Of a stretch of DNA of 64,000 bases, positions 29,635-41,570 are shown piece by piece. The notes beneath the pieces are model-generated. The model ran no database searches, was not told where the DNA came from, and worked only from the letters and a program-made list of their open reading frames with translations. A program made the position numbers and the translations under genes. This DNA comes from Fulvia fulva (taxonomy: Eukaryota > Ascomycota > Dothideomycetes > Mycosphaerellales > Mycosphaerellaceae), in NCBI RefSeq assembly GCF_020509005.1, contig NC_063018.1, forward strand, positions 1,984,001 to 2,048,000, written 5' to 3'. Within the stretch, counting starts at the first letter, position 1; every line of letters begins with the position of its first letter.

Positions 29635-32600
29635 ATAGATAGATAGATTTGTTATTCCCCTGTTCTAGGACCCTATCCGGCCTATATAGGTACATATCTA
29701 TTATTATATACAAAGGGAAACCCGAATAGGTGAAAACCCTTCCCGCCCCCGACTACTCCTTGTCTAGTTTAGCTTTCCCTCTAAACGTACGTAGTCTATG
29801 TCACTACCCCGTTAGCCCCCGCTCCTAGCCGGTCTCGTCGCGCTACGTCGTATCCTCTCTTCCTATACTACTCCTACTAGGCGGTACTGTTCTAGCCAGC
29901 CCTTCTCTAGTATCTAGTTCGTAATACGCCGTAGGTCCTTAGCGTTATTAAGAAGTGCCCTAATCGTCCGGTTCCTCGCCTTTACTATCCACTCCCCCCT
30001 TCCTAGCGACCACCTCGGATAGACGAGGAGTACGTGCCGTACGTTCTAGGAGCGATAGCCGTAGGGGCAGCTAGTATTCGTGTATCCTAGAACCTTCCTC
30101 TATAATAGGTACCCCTAGAGGCCGATATGTTCGCTTCGTAGTTAGGTTACTATACTACTCTATACCCTCGTAAGGCGGTAGTAGATAAGCTTCGGGGGGT
30201 GCTTAACCGCGGATTTTGTAGCTAACTATTCCTTAGGTTGTCCCGCTAGCTAAGGGCGTCTACTATGCCCTACAACCTAGTTGTTCTACCTCTCTTTCTA
30301 TAGTTGCTCTACGAACGATTTCTTACCTTCCTATTATATTACTAGCTATTCGTCCCTTACCCGGTAGTTCGGCTCGTTTCCGGGTCGAATGCCCCTATAC
30401 GCTAGTACTAATTCGCGGGCCCTTACGACTACACTAGCGATAACCTTCTATACTAGGTACTATACCGACTTGCCTAAGTAGGAGGTCCGTAGTCCCTAGA
30501 TATATAGGTCGATCGGCGGTATAGCGGTCTCGTACTTAAGTATCCTCGTTAGTGTCGACTTATATACCCCGGTGACCCCCCTTAGGCATTGGTTTTAGAT
30601 CTTCGCTAGCGGCGCGATGAGTCCCTTCGATAGGTAGGCCCTCTCGCCTAAGGACTATACTTAGCTACTATAGGTAAGGACTGGCCGTATAATAGCCGTA
30701 TATAGAAGTCGTAACTACCGGAAGTCCGCCCCCTATATAGACGTAGTGAGCCTCTAGTATAATGCTATATTCTGTTTAGCTTTCCGTAATATTGCCTATA
30801 CGTACTTCCTCTACCGTAGCGCCGGGTCTACCTATAGTCCGAGGATCCTAAGCTAATTTGCCGGGTTAGTCGTGTGCCCCTATATCTAGATAGAAGCTTA
30901 CATATTATAGAACTATAGCCGGCGCGTAAAGTGTATTAGATTGTACTTTTCTAGGGCAAACCGAGCCCCGTGCCTCCTAGCCTAGTCCTCGTAGATCTTG
31001 TGCTTCTCTTCTAGTAGCCTACAGTTCTCCTTAGTCGAGGAAGACTACGCTAGGATATTTGTGTCGTCTACGAAGCCGCTCGTAGCGGTATTCTGGGATT
31101 CTAGGGCTAGGAGTAGCGTCGCTATAAAGAAGAGGAACAGAATAGGTACTAGCGTTAAGCCTTACGGGATTCTAGTATAGACTACTTAAAATAGGCTTCT
31201 ATACTAGCCGACTAGGATCGACGTACTACGGTTTTGGAGGTAGGACCGTACGAAGTTGACAAGCTACTTAGGGAGTCCCTTCGACCTTAGGATATAGAGT
31301 AGCCGCGGGTATAATACGTAGTCGAAGGCTCCCGATATATCTAGGCTAAGTAAGGAAGCCACTTTGTCCCTATTCTTATACTAGATAGCCTTTACCTAAG
31401 AGGTAATAAGTTCTATCGCGGATAGCGTCGATCGCTATAGGCGCGCACCCATCTAGGTGTCCGGGAGTAGGGAGTGTTCCTCTACCGCCTCGGAGAGTCT
31501 CGTTATAACTAGCTTCTTAAGCGCCTTCCTAAGAGTGTTAAGGAGCGCAATTGGGCGGTACGACTTCACCTACGTATAGTCTTCCTTCTACGGCTTACGT
31601 AGGACTACTGTCGTCGATTGTTTAAAAGCTATCGGGTGGTATCCGGTCTGTAGGCAGGCGTTAAAGATCGCTATAACTACTAGGGCTAGTTAATCTCTAC
31701 ACTTCTTTAGTAGCTCGTTTAGGATCCTATCCGGCCCCGGGGCTTTCTTCGCCGGCAACTTCCTTAGTATAGCGGCAACTTCTCCCTCGGACACCTCCTA
31801 TTAGACCGCGATACTAGGGGCTAGGGGAGTAGAGCTGTTTATATCGCTTAGATCAGCCTCGACTAGGGGCGGGAAGAACTTACTAGCTAGTAGACGCGCC
31901 TTAGCCTCGGGGTCGCTAACCGGGCTACTAGGCGATTATAGCGCTAGGATAGAGAAGGAGGGGCCCTATATAGGGTCCTGTCGGGCCTATTTCGCTAGCT
32001 TCTATATCCTCTCTAGCTTATCGGCGATTTCTTCTACTATAGCCCTCTAGCCGACTGCTTTCTCCCTTCGTATTATAGCTTTCTTCTGTTAGTATGCCTC
32101 CCTATATACCTTCTAGGCCTCCTCGCTATAGCTACTCGTCTATACCCGGCGGGCTCTCCTTACTTCTCTTACTACCGTAGTGCACTCCGGCGTCTAGTAT
32201 AGTTTAGACTATATCGTTAGTTAGGTAAGCGGAACGTGAAGTAAGGTCGCTTTTCTTATTTCGTCTATCAACCCCTAGACTGCTTCGTCTATCTCGTCTT
32301 TACTGTTATATTGCTACTACGCGATCTAGACTAGCCTCTTAGAGTCATCGAGGTACGCCTAGATGTTAGCCTAGTAGGCGTTTCCCTAGTTTAGCTTAGG
32401 GGTTCTCGCTAGTATACGTTATATCTATGTCGTAATAGAGGTCCTAACTAGTACATAGTCTGACGACGCCTCGAGTTTATGTTCGATCCTATAGTAGGTT
32501 ACCGTATAGTAGTGGCTATCTAAGATCTAGGAGAGGTCGATCGTGCCTTAGAGTCCCCCTCTCTTCTAGGTGCCTAGGTCCTTCGGGGTATTAAGGGCAA

Positions 32601-34605
32601 TTACGTTGCTCGCTATTAAGTCGAGTACTTCGTCGGCTATAGGGTACGGCTATATAAGGCTTTCCTAGGAAGGGTAGTATATATTAAAGTCTCCTACTAC
32701 GATATAGTACCCTTGTCTCTTAAGCGTACTGTCTAGGTGTCTATAGACCCCTAGGTCGCGGCTAGACCTCGAGGCTAGCGGTTGTATATATAGGTTGTGT
32801 ATCTAGGTGCTACCTACGTAGAGGGAGGTAATATCGCCCCCGCCTTCTTCGTCTACGTAGTACACTACCTCCTAGTCGGATTCTAGTATGTCCTTGCTAA
32901 TATAGAAGCACGTACGGGGTCTACCGTCGCCTCGTAGGCATGTCGTATAGCCTAGTAACTTATAGGTCGTTAGTCTCTTATAGTACGGGTTAATCTATAG
33001 CTCCTAGATTATAAGGACGTAGTAGACGCGCGGGTCCGCCTCGTGTAGGAAATGGTTCTAGACTATATCCTTGCTATAGTTGACGTTATACTAGATAATA
33101 CTAAGCGTGTCGAGGCTAGTCATCGGCATCGATAATCATTTCCTCTATATCGTCCTATGTCCTACTGCCCTATACGTCCTAGTCTACGCCTATCGGCTAT
33201 ATACTAAAGGGGAGCCGGGCCTAGTTAGATTCCCTCGCCGTAGCTAGTAGAGCACGTGGCCTCCCTTACGCCCTAGGTTACGTATCCTTTATATCGTTCT
33301 CGGCCCTAAGGGCGCTTATACCCGACCGCCGCTAGTTAGTTCCGGTATAGGCTAGCCTTACGGTCGCCGTAGAATCTTAGGGCGACGGTTCTGTTTGTGA
33401 TTGCCTTGTTTTTCGCTAGTTTCCGCTATAGGCATTCCGTACTATACGATAGGTAGTGCCCCGGACAGTTCGCGTACCGTCTCGTAGTCGATATATAGTC
33501 CCTAGATATATAGTCTCCTATACAGTTCGAGCAGGCCTACTTATTTATACACGTATAGGTTTAGTGTCTATACTGTTGGCATTTAAAGCATTAGAGGACA
33601 CGAAAGGATAAGGAGTGCTTTTCTACTATCTTAAGGCTATATTACTAGACTAGGCCTTGTTCTATCGCTAGATCCGCCGCTTTCGCGTCTTATAGCTATA
33701 CTATTAGCGCCGAGGCCTTCTTGCCTTCTAGTCATTTCCTATAGAGCCAAGTCGCCTTCTAGATTAGAGAGTTAAGAGTGACCGGGTTGTCCTCTTAGAG
33801 AGCGCGTAGGTGACCCTAGTTAGTTAGGTTAAACTCCTTAGGTATATCGTGGACTAGGATCGTAAATTGTTTCGTTAAGACCTTCGCTAATACCGTAACC
33901 TTAGATACCTACTATAGCTATACCTCTAGGTGCCTCCTAGTAGTAGTAGAGCTAGTATAGATCTATAGAGTACCGTTAGACTATTAGTTTACTACGACTA
34001 CCCCTAGTTAGTTAATTCGTTAGGCGAGCTCCTTATTCGATAGCTTCGTAACTTCGGCCTAGTCTTCCTTTACTATAATACGGATCGTAACTATATCGTA
34101 CGTTAGGCGAGGGCCTAGTATCGATACCGCGACCGATACCTAGCTATAGGGGTGTTAATTCCGGGTAGCCTTACTAATTGCCTAGGACGTCGTCCTTATT
34201 TCTTATTACCCTCGGTAATACGATAGTACAAGCGCCGTGCGTAGCTAAGTAATCATTACCTATAGAGACCGGTAAGGGAGCTGATCGTTAGTTTCTATAC
34301 TTTTTGCGTCCTCTATAAGTTGCTACTAGTTGTCTTAGGGGGGCTTCGCCTATAGGGCCGTAGGCGCCGTTAGTACCGTAGCCTAGGCTGCTATTGCCTA
34401 GGAGTTGCCTAATGTAGCTAGGCACCTCCGCGGCGTTTAGAGCTGAAGAAATAGGGTGAAGAGAGCTTTAAGCTATCTAGATTAAATAAGGTAGAACTCC
34501 CTTAGTCCTAGGGGCAGTGGCCTGCTTTATATATCGTTAGAATGGCCTTGATAAGAGCTTTCGAATGTGTCTTGTTTTGATAGGGTTGAAATACTTAAGC
34601 GCCTC
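29635..34605 (-). mobile_element. LINE D: full-length Tad1-type retrotransposon inserted in LINE E
   Basis: About 4.97 kb with a GATA tail at its 3' (low-coordinate) end and exact 15-bp target duplications. The minus strand encodes a decayed ORF1 (near 34440-33250) and an ORF2 with endonuclease YYIVVGDFNIYYP (about 32720-32680), reverse transcriptase FVDDTNILA (about 31075-31050), and a C-terminal region. It belongs to the same family as LINE C's body and fragment H (shared 3' end and ORFs). It keeps its own native 5' UTR of roughly 90 bp, which C lacks. Numerous TAG stops. Confidence 0.9.
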
Positions 34606-34620
34606 CCTAGGAGGATATAG
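34606..34620. repeat. right target-site duplication of LINE D
   Basis: cctaggaggatatag, identical to 29620-29634. Confidence 0.95.
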
Positions 34621-36345
34621 TTTATATCCCCCTAGTCGAGTACCTAGTTAAGTCGTACTAGCGTACCGAGGTCTCTACTCGTTCTTCCCTAAGGAGGAGG
34701 GTTATAGACGTTATATATCTAGATAGGTTCTTGACTCGTAGTGATTTAGATAGTCGTAATGTCTCCTTAACTCCCTTCCGGGTACGAGATTACCTTCTAG
34801 GCGTCCGTACGTAATACTTTACTAACGTATATATATATCCTTAGGGTATAGCCTATGCCTCCCTCGATAGCTATATAGTACCGTAGGTCGGTATAGGTAG
34901 TAGGTCTTCGAGTATATAGGTTTAGCTATAGCTCTTATATTGCTACGATATAATGCCTTTAGTCGTCGAGTTCCTAGAGGAAGTAGAGCTAAACCTTATC
35001 CTTACTTTTATTAACGTTATACTATATAATAGTAAGGTTAGCTTATATTAGTATTACGGACTAGCTAGGATAAGGTCTATTAGGGTGCTCGTTAGCTATA
35101 TAGCTCCTTCGTTTGTCGCGCTATCCTATTAGGTTAGTTAGCGTTCGGTCGTTAGGGGGTGTCTAAAGATTCGTATCTATCTAGCTTCATTTACCGCCCT
35201 CTATAGCCCCCTTAGGCGTCCCGGCGGCGGGTAAGTACTCTACTATATATTTTATATTGCTTCGTCTATCCTTTTCCTCTTTACGGCCTCGAATCCTCTA
35301 TACTAGGAATTACCGAGCGTTAGTATAGAGTACCTCGCCGGAGTTATTACCCTAGCCTAGCGGGCCTTTTCTTACGCTACTATCCTTATAGGGCATTGGT
35401 TCGAGTATACTAGGTGTTTACGGCCGTAGTACGCGTACCTCGATTCCTCCCGTAGGTATTATTTCCTCTAATACGATCCTACGTAGTATAGGTACTTAGG
35501 GGTCTTCTCGGTATACCTTAGCGCGATATAGCCGTATTATTAGTAGTTAATGCATTAGAGCACTCTATAGCTACTCTTATATATCTCCGTGTCGAGGCGT
35601 TCGTATTACTAGAATAGTCCTCCTTCTAGGACCTAGTCCGCTTATTCCGCGGTAGCTATCTAGACGATTAGAGAGGAGTACGTCTTAGTAGCTTCGACGT
35701 TCTTATTTAGCTACGCTACTTTAGTAAAGCGTACTCCCGGTAAGGTGTTCTAGTTCTATATCTAGAGTAGGGCGAGGTCGTTCTCTACCCTAAAGGTCCT
35801 TAGTACCCTATAGGCTATTACCGTAAACTACTAGTAAGAGACCTTTACCGACCTCGCTACCTTAACTATCTAGTCCTTAAGGGTCTCGAGCTTTTATTGG
35901 TCTGTCTCCTATACTATAAAGAGGCGTATTACTCCTCTAGGCTCGATTTTAGCTCCTACTATCTCCTTCTAGCTAATCCTATCTACTAGCTCCTTACTTA
36001 TTAGGCCCTTTAGCTCTCGCTTCTCCTCTAGGTCCGTAACGTATACCCTAATAGCGTTGTTTATCCTTTAGGTCCGTAGGTTAGGGGAGCTAGCTACTAC
36101 GTTTGCCTATATAGGAGTATACTAGGTAGTAGCTTTCTATATTATCTACTAGATTGCTCTCGGGATCTAATGTTCGAGTACCTTAAGGGCTCTAAGGAGT
36201 TAGGCGACCGTATTCTTATACGCCCTAGCTAGGCGCTTATCTACTTCGAGTATCTCTTAAGCCTCTTTATAGAGGTCCTTCTATATAGAGGTTTAGTTAA
36301 CCCGGAGGGGTAGCTTACTCTATATTTATAGTCGCGGTTACTATA

Positions 36346-37478
36346 ACGTACTTTTCTACCGAGCGGGCTATACTACCGAGCGGGCCACTTTTACTAAGAA
36401 CTATACTACTTCTATAGATATAGCTATATAACCACTATTATAGCTTATATTGTCTTTAAACGAGGCCAAACTGACCTTAGCTATCTAGGCTACGAAACGC
36501 GACGCGACAATCACGAATCGACTTACTATAAAGGTATACGACGCGTCTCGAACTACACTAGGGTATCGATTAAATAGACGACCTCCTCGGGGTGACTACG
36601 AGCCCAATTCGAAGAAGCTTATAGAGCTAGAAGAGAGGGTGATACTTAAGTATATACTCGAGCTAGATCTTAGAGGTTTCCCGCTATTAAAGGCTAGTAT
36701 ACGAGTAATAGCCGATTTATTACTAGAAGAGAAGGGTCTTAAGCCCGCTAGTCTTAATTAGACAGACAGGTTCATTAGGCGGTATCGTGAGCTAAAGGTT
36801 CGTATAACACGTAGATACGATCGTTAGCGAGCCCTAATAGAAGATCTAGACGTTATCGAGAGGTAGTTCTTACTTATACGTAATATAAAGGAGAAGTATA
36901 GCATCCTTAACTAGGACACCTATAACTTCGACGAGATAGGGTTTATAATAGGTGTCATTACGTCTTAGAGCGTCGTTACGGGTTTAGAAAGGCGTAGTAA
37001 AAAGAGGAAGGTCGTTTAATAGGGCAATAGAGAGGGAGTAGAGAGATAGCGTATTAGATAGCTCTTATATAAAGCGAGATTAGTAAGCTATATAAGTCTA
37101 ACGAGGCCCTTATATAGCGGAAAGTACGAAAGCGTAAGTACATTCAGTCTAGAGGGTCTCTAACCTTCGACAAGGCGTAGCAATTAATACCTCTAGAGGA
37201 TACTAGGAGGCAGGAAGTGAGTAGAGAGTCGCTAGATAGTGTTCGGCTAGTACTAAGGCTACGACGCTATAAGTAATATAGCGAGTCGGGGTATAACGTA
37301 CGTACCTATTAAGTAGACTTGCTAGATAGCGAAGAATCTAAAGAGGAATTGTTCTCCTAGTAACGATTCTATAGGATGTCGTCGTGTTAAGATACCGTCG
37401 TAATTAAAGTAGAAGTAGTATAGTTCTTAGTAAAAGTAGCCCGCTCGGTAGTATAGCCCGCTCGGTAGTGAAGCACGT
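36346..37478 (+). mobile_element. element F: internally deleted Fot1/pogo-type DNA transposon in LINE E
   Basis: 1,133 bp, flanked by TA on both sides and starting/ending ACGT. Long inverted repeats at the ends include a doubled ctaccgagcgggctata unit followed by acttttactaagaactata. Inside, the plus strand encodes the N-terminal part of a pogo/Fot1 transposase with helix-turn-helix-like FPLLKASIRVIADLLLEEKG and the first catalytic Asp context YNFDEIGFIIGV, then VVTGLERR and QGNREGV. The sequence then jumps to a C-terminal piece (LYSGKYESVSTFSLEGL-like). The middle, including the other catalytic acidic residues, is missing. Many TAG stops. A non-autonomous relic. Confidence 0.85.
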
Positions 37479-37972
37479 TAGCTATTACTAGTTTAGCTAT
37501 TATTACTAGCTTAGTAGTAGTGTACTTTATGTCTGTTTTTAGTAGGCGTAGGTTTCTCTTATAAGTTGCTTAATACTCGCTAGCTAGGCTTCTAGTCTAG
37601 AGTCTATATCTCTAGTTCGCCTTCTCCTTTTCGAGAGGACTAGCGGGCGGCCGTTTAGGTTATAGCGTAAGGTCTTATAAGTGTTCTATATATTACGCGA
37701 GCTATGTACGTTAAGGGTATATAGTAGGTTTATAGTAAATTGCTAGTATAGCTTATAATCTAAGTTAGGTAATGCTCTAGCTAAGTTTTAGCTAGTCTAG
37801 AAGGGGGCTTAGGGCCGTAGCTAAGCTATAGAAATAGGGTGACTAGAACCTCGAAATAGGCTAGCTTTAGAGCTATATATCTCGATAGGTATCCGGTACG
37901 GACAGTTACTTTATACGTTCCTAAGTTGCTCTTAATACGCGCTATTGAATACGCCGTATTTATACTTAGATG

Positions 37973-37986
37973 TCTTAGCGTATATA
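37973..37986. repeat. right target-site duplication of LINE E
   Basis: tcttagcgtatata, identical to 26495-26508. Confidence 0.85.
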
Positions 37987-38295
37987 GCCTTAAGTTTTAA
38001 TAATAAGTTAGGCTATTACCTATATATACGCTTAGATCGTAACACACCCCCTTAGCTCGTACGTAAGAGTAAATAAGCTAATTCTATATAATCGCGTATA
38101 CGCTATTATAACTACCCCTCTACTTATAGTAGTAACGTTAGGCCCTTAGTATTACTACTACTATAGTAAGGGTAAGTCCGGTATCTTAAGTAAAGTAAGC
38201 TAAGGTAAGTAAGATACGCTTTATACCCCTTCTTTATTTATATCTTACTATTACTTCTACTATTATTACCTATATAATAAGGTATAGATTATATA
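37987..38295. other. host strip between LINE E and element G
   Basis: About 310 bp of AT-rich sequence, the continuation of the host flank of LINE E. No gene or repeat recognised. Confidence 0.5.
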
Positions 38296-39106
38296 ACGTG
38301 CTTTAATACCGAGCGGGCTACTTTTACTAAGAACTATACTACTTCTACTTTAATTACGACGGTATCCTAATACAACGACATCCTATAGAATCGTTACTAG
38401 GAGGATAATTCCTCTTTAGATTCTTCGCTATCTAGCGAGTCTACTTAATAGGTACGTACGTTATGCCTCGACTCGCTATATTACTTATAGCGTCGTAGCC
38501 TTAGTACTAGCCGAACACTATCTAGCGACTCTCTACTCACTTCCTGCCTCCTAGTATTCTCTAGAGGTATTAATTACGACGCCTTATCGAAGGTTAGAGA
38601 CTATCTAGACTAAATATACTTGCGCTTTCGTGCTTTCCGCTATATAAGGGCCTCGTTAGACTTACGTAGCTTACTAATCTCGCTTTATATAAGAGCTATC
38701 TAATACGCTATCCCTCTACTCCCTCTCTATTACTCTATTAAACGACCTTCCTCTTTCTACTACGCCTTTCTAAACCCGTAACGACGCTCTAAGACGTAAT
38801 GACACCTATTATAAACCCTGTCTCGTCGAAGTTATAGGTGTCCTAGTTAAGGATACTATACTTCTCCTTTATATTACGTATAAGTAAGAACTACTTCTCG
38901 ATAACGTCTAGATCTTCTATTAGGGCTCGCTAACGATCGTATCTACGTGTTATACAAACCTTTAGCTTACGATACCGCCTAATAAACCTATCTGTCTAAT
39001 TAAGACTAGCGGGCTTAAGACCCTTCTCTTATAGTAATCAATCGGCTATTACTCGTATACTAGCCTTTAATAGCGGGAAACCTCGAAGATCTAGCTCGAG
39101 TATATA
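38296..39106 (-). mobile_element. element G: truncated second copy of the Fot1-like derivative
   Basis: Starts after TA with ACGTGCTTTAATACCGAGCG and matches element F in inverted orientation, including the same internal deletion. It has only one ctaccgagcgggctata unit in the TIR, where F has two. It stops at 39106 (about the first 315 bp of the F-equivalent end are missing) where LINE H begins, so the second TIR is lost. Confidence 0.85.
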
Positions 39107-40024
39107 TATAGATAGATTTGTTATTCCCCTGTTCTAGGACTATATCCGGCCTATATAGGTATATATCTATTATTATATACAAAGGGAAACCGGAATAGGT
39201 AAAAACCCTTCCCGCCCCCGACTACTCCTTATCTAGGTTAGCTTTCCCTCTGAACGTACGTAGTCTATATTACTACCCCGTTAGCCCCCGCTCCTAGCCG
39301 GTCTCGTCGCGCTACGTCGTGTCCTCTCTTCCTATACTACTCCTACTAGGCGGTACTATTCTAGCTAGCCCTTCTCTAGTATCTAGTTCGTAATACGCCG
39401 TAGGTCCTTAGCGTTATTAAGAAGTGCCCTAATCGTCCGGTTCCTCGCCTTTGCTATCTACTCCCCCCTTCCTAGCGACTACCTCGGATAGACGAGGAGT
39501 ACGTACCGTACGTTCTAGGAGCGATAGCCGTAGGGGTAGCTAGTATTTGTATATCCTAGAACCTTCCTCTATAATAGGTACCCCTAGAGGCCGATCTGTT
39601 CGCTTCGTAGTTAGGTTACTATACTACTCTATACCCTCGTAAGGCGGTAGTAGATAAGCTTCGGGGGGTACTTAACCGCGGATTTCGTAGCTAACTATTC
39701 CTTAGGTTGTCCCGCTAGCTAAGGGCGTCTACTATACCCTACACCCTAGTTATTCCACCTCTCTTTCCATAGTTGCTCTACAAACGATTTCTTACCTTCC
39801 TATTATGTTGCTAGCTATTCGTCCCTTGCCCTGTAGTTCGGCTCGTTTCCGGGTCGAATACCCTTATACGCTAGTACTAATTCGCGGGCCCTTACGACTA
39901 TACTAGCGATGACCTTCTATACTAGGTACTGTACCGACTTGCCTAAGTAGGAGGTCCGTAGTCCCTAGATATATAGGTCGATCGGCGGTATAGCGGTCTC
40001 GTACTTAAGTATCCTTATTAGTAT
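39107..40024 (-). mobile_element. LINE H: 5'-truncated fragment of the LINE D/C family
   Basis: About 0.92 kb nearly identical to the 3' end of LINE D (compare 29637-30555), with a short GATA tail. The 5' side ends where the copia LTR begins. The rest of the LINE and its second target duplication are not found right of copia. Confidence 0.88.
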
Positions 40025-40260
40025 CTATTAAATAGGTACGGATTACGTAGCCGTAGAAGATAGGAATTACAGATTATATAAATGAAGAAGGACCTAATAG
40101 GATAGCGTATATCTATATATAGTATCGCTAGTTAATGTAGGTAGATACTAGGTGTCCGGATGTTTACTAGCCTATAGGCTAGTAACCCCTAGTTACGTAA
40201 TCTAGTTATATAACACACCTATACTTATATGCTTGTCCTACGGCCTATATGTTCTCAACA
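40025..40260 (-). repeat. copia 3' LTR
   Basis: 236 bp matching 48234-48468. On the minus strand it begins TGTTGAGAAC and ends in CTATTTAATA(G). Confidence 0.88.
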
Positions 40261-41126
40261 CTCCTACTTAGGCTATATAGTCTCATATAATTCCTTTACG
40301 TAAGCTAGAGCTACCTTATAAAGTTTTGGAACTACTAGCTATTAAGGGGCTTTATTAACCTATTAGTAGCTATGTCCTTTATATAGTAGTAGTCTACTAT
40401 AATCTTCTTCTACTACTAGAGATGTCTAATATAGTTATATACAATATTAATATACTCTGACCTTTTATGTATATAGGCATCTTTAATAAGTATTAAAGCG
40501 GCTTAGTTGTTATCTATAAGCTTGACTAGCCTTAGCTCGTTAATAGTACCCTTGCTTACCCTTATACTCGGCTAGAAAGAGCTCTTTCCTACTAGTTCTA
40601 GGCACCCCATTTCCCTAAGGACAGTAGTAAGAAATTGTGACTACTTTACGGCTACGTTTATAGCTATAAACTTAGCTTCTATTATTGATGTTATAGTAGA
40701 CTTCTACTTCCTACTTATCTAGGATATAGGTGATCTATAAAGGAACTATACGTATCCTGGAATTAAGACTCTATCTACTTTGTCTATAGCGTAGTTAGAG
40801 TCCGAGTATCTCTAGAGATTGCCCCCTCCCTTTCTATATATAAGACCTAGGTCTAGGTACGACCGTAGGTATCGGAAGAGCTTCTTTAAAGCCCTTATAT
40901 ACTACTACGAGGGATTAGTAATATATAAGCTAATTCTTCTAAGGGGGAATGCTAAGTCTAGCCTTATTATTGTTATTAGCTATATCTAGGTACTATTATA
41001 GCTCTAGTAATCCTATTTGTTGTACCTCTTATCTATAGGAGCCGTAGGTACTAAATGCTCGTAGCTCTCTATAGGTAAGTAGGTTAGCGTAGCCTTCTCT
41101 CTAGCTATGTTTATCTTAGCTAAGTT

Positions 41127-41139
41127 AGCGTAGATATAG
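41127..41139. repeat. left target-site duplication of LINE B
   Basis: agcgtagatatag, repeated exactly at 44030-44042. Confidence 0.93.
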
Positions 41140-41570
41140 ATAGATAGATAGATAGATATTTCATTAAGCTGTTGTAGTGCCCTTTGGCCTATGCAGCTAT
41201 GCTATCTTGTTTTTGTATATATAGAGGGGAAACCGTGTTGGTGAAAACCCCTCCTCCTTCCCGCCTGTCTTTTCCTCCTCGTTGTCGTCTTAATTTTCCC
41301 TTGTTAGGGGTACGCTAGTGTCATGGGCCTGCCCTGATGACTACCCTATCTGCCACCCCCTAGCTTCCGCCTCTTGTCTATCTACTCCTCCGTCTCGCTA
41401 GCGAGGCTAAACTACTAGAGGTATCCCTACTATAGTATCTACCGAGAGATTCGGCGAATGTTGCCTTTGTCCCTAATAATTGACTTGTAGTCTCTCCTTC
41501 CCGCTTAGTGCCTCCAATTTCCCCTGCCTCTCGCCCACTACGGGCATCGTAGTAGCATATGTTCTAGGTT

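Larger units (their letters stand above)
26509..37972 (-). mobile_element. LINE E: Tad1-type retrotransposon, interrupted by LINE D and Fot1-like F
   Basis: After subtracting D and F the element is about 5.36 kb, a normal full length. Its 3' end (26509) has a TA-rich tail. Minus-strand translation shows FVDDTNILA of the reverse transcriptase near 28010-27980, and the endonuclease motif YYILLGDFNLYY, which is cut by D at 29620/34606. The upstream ORF1/5' region runs to 36345, then continues after F at 37479-37972. TAG and TAA stops are dense and CpA/TpG nearly absent over long stretches, i.e. heavily RIP-like. 14-bp target duplications flank it. Confidence 0.82.
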
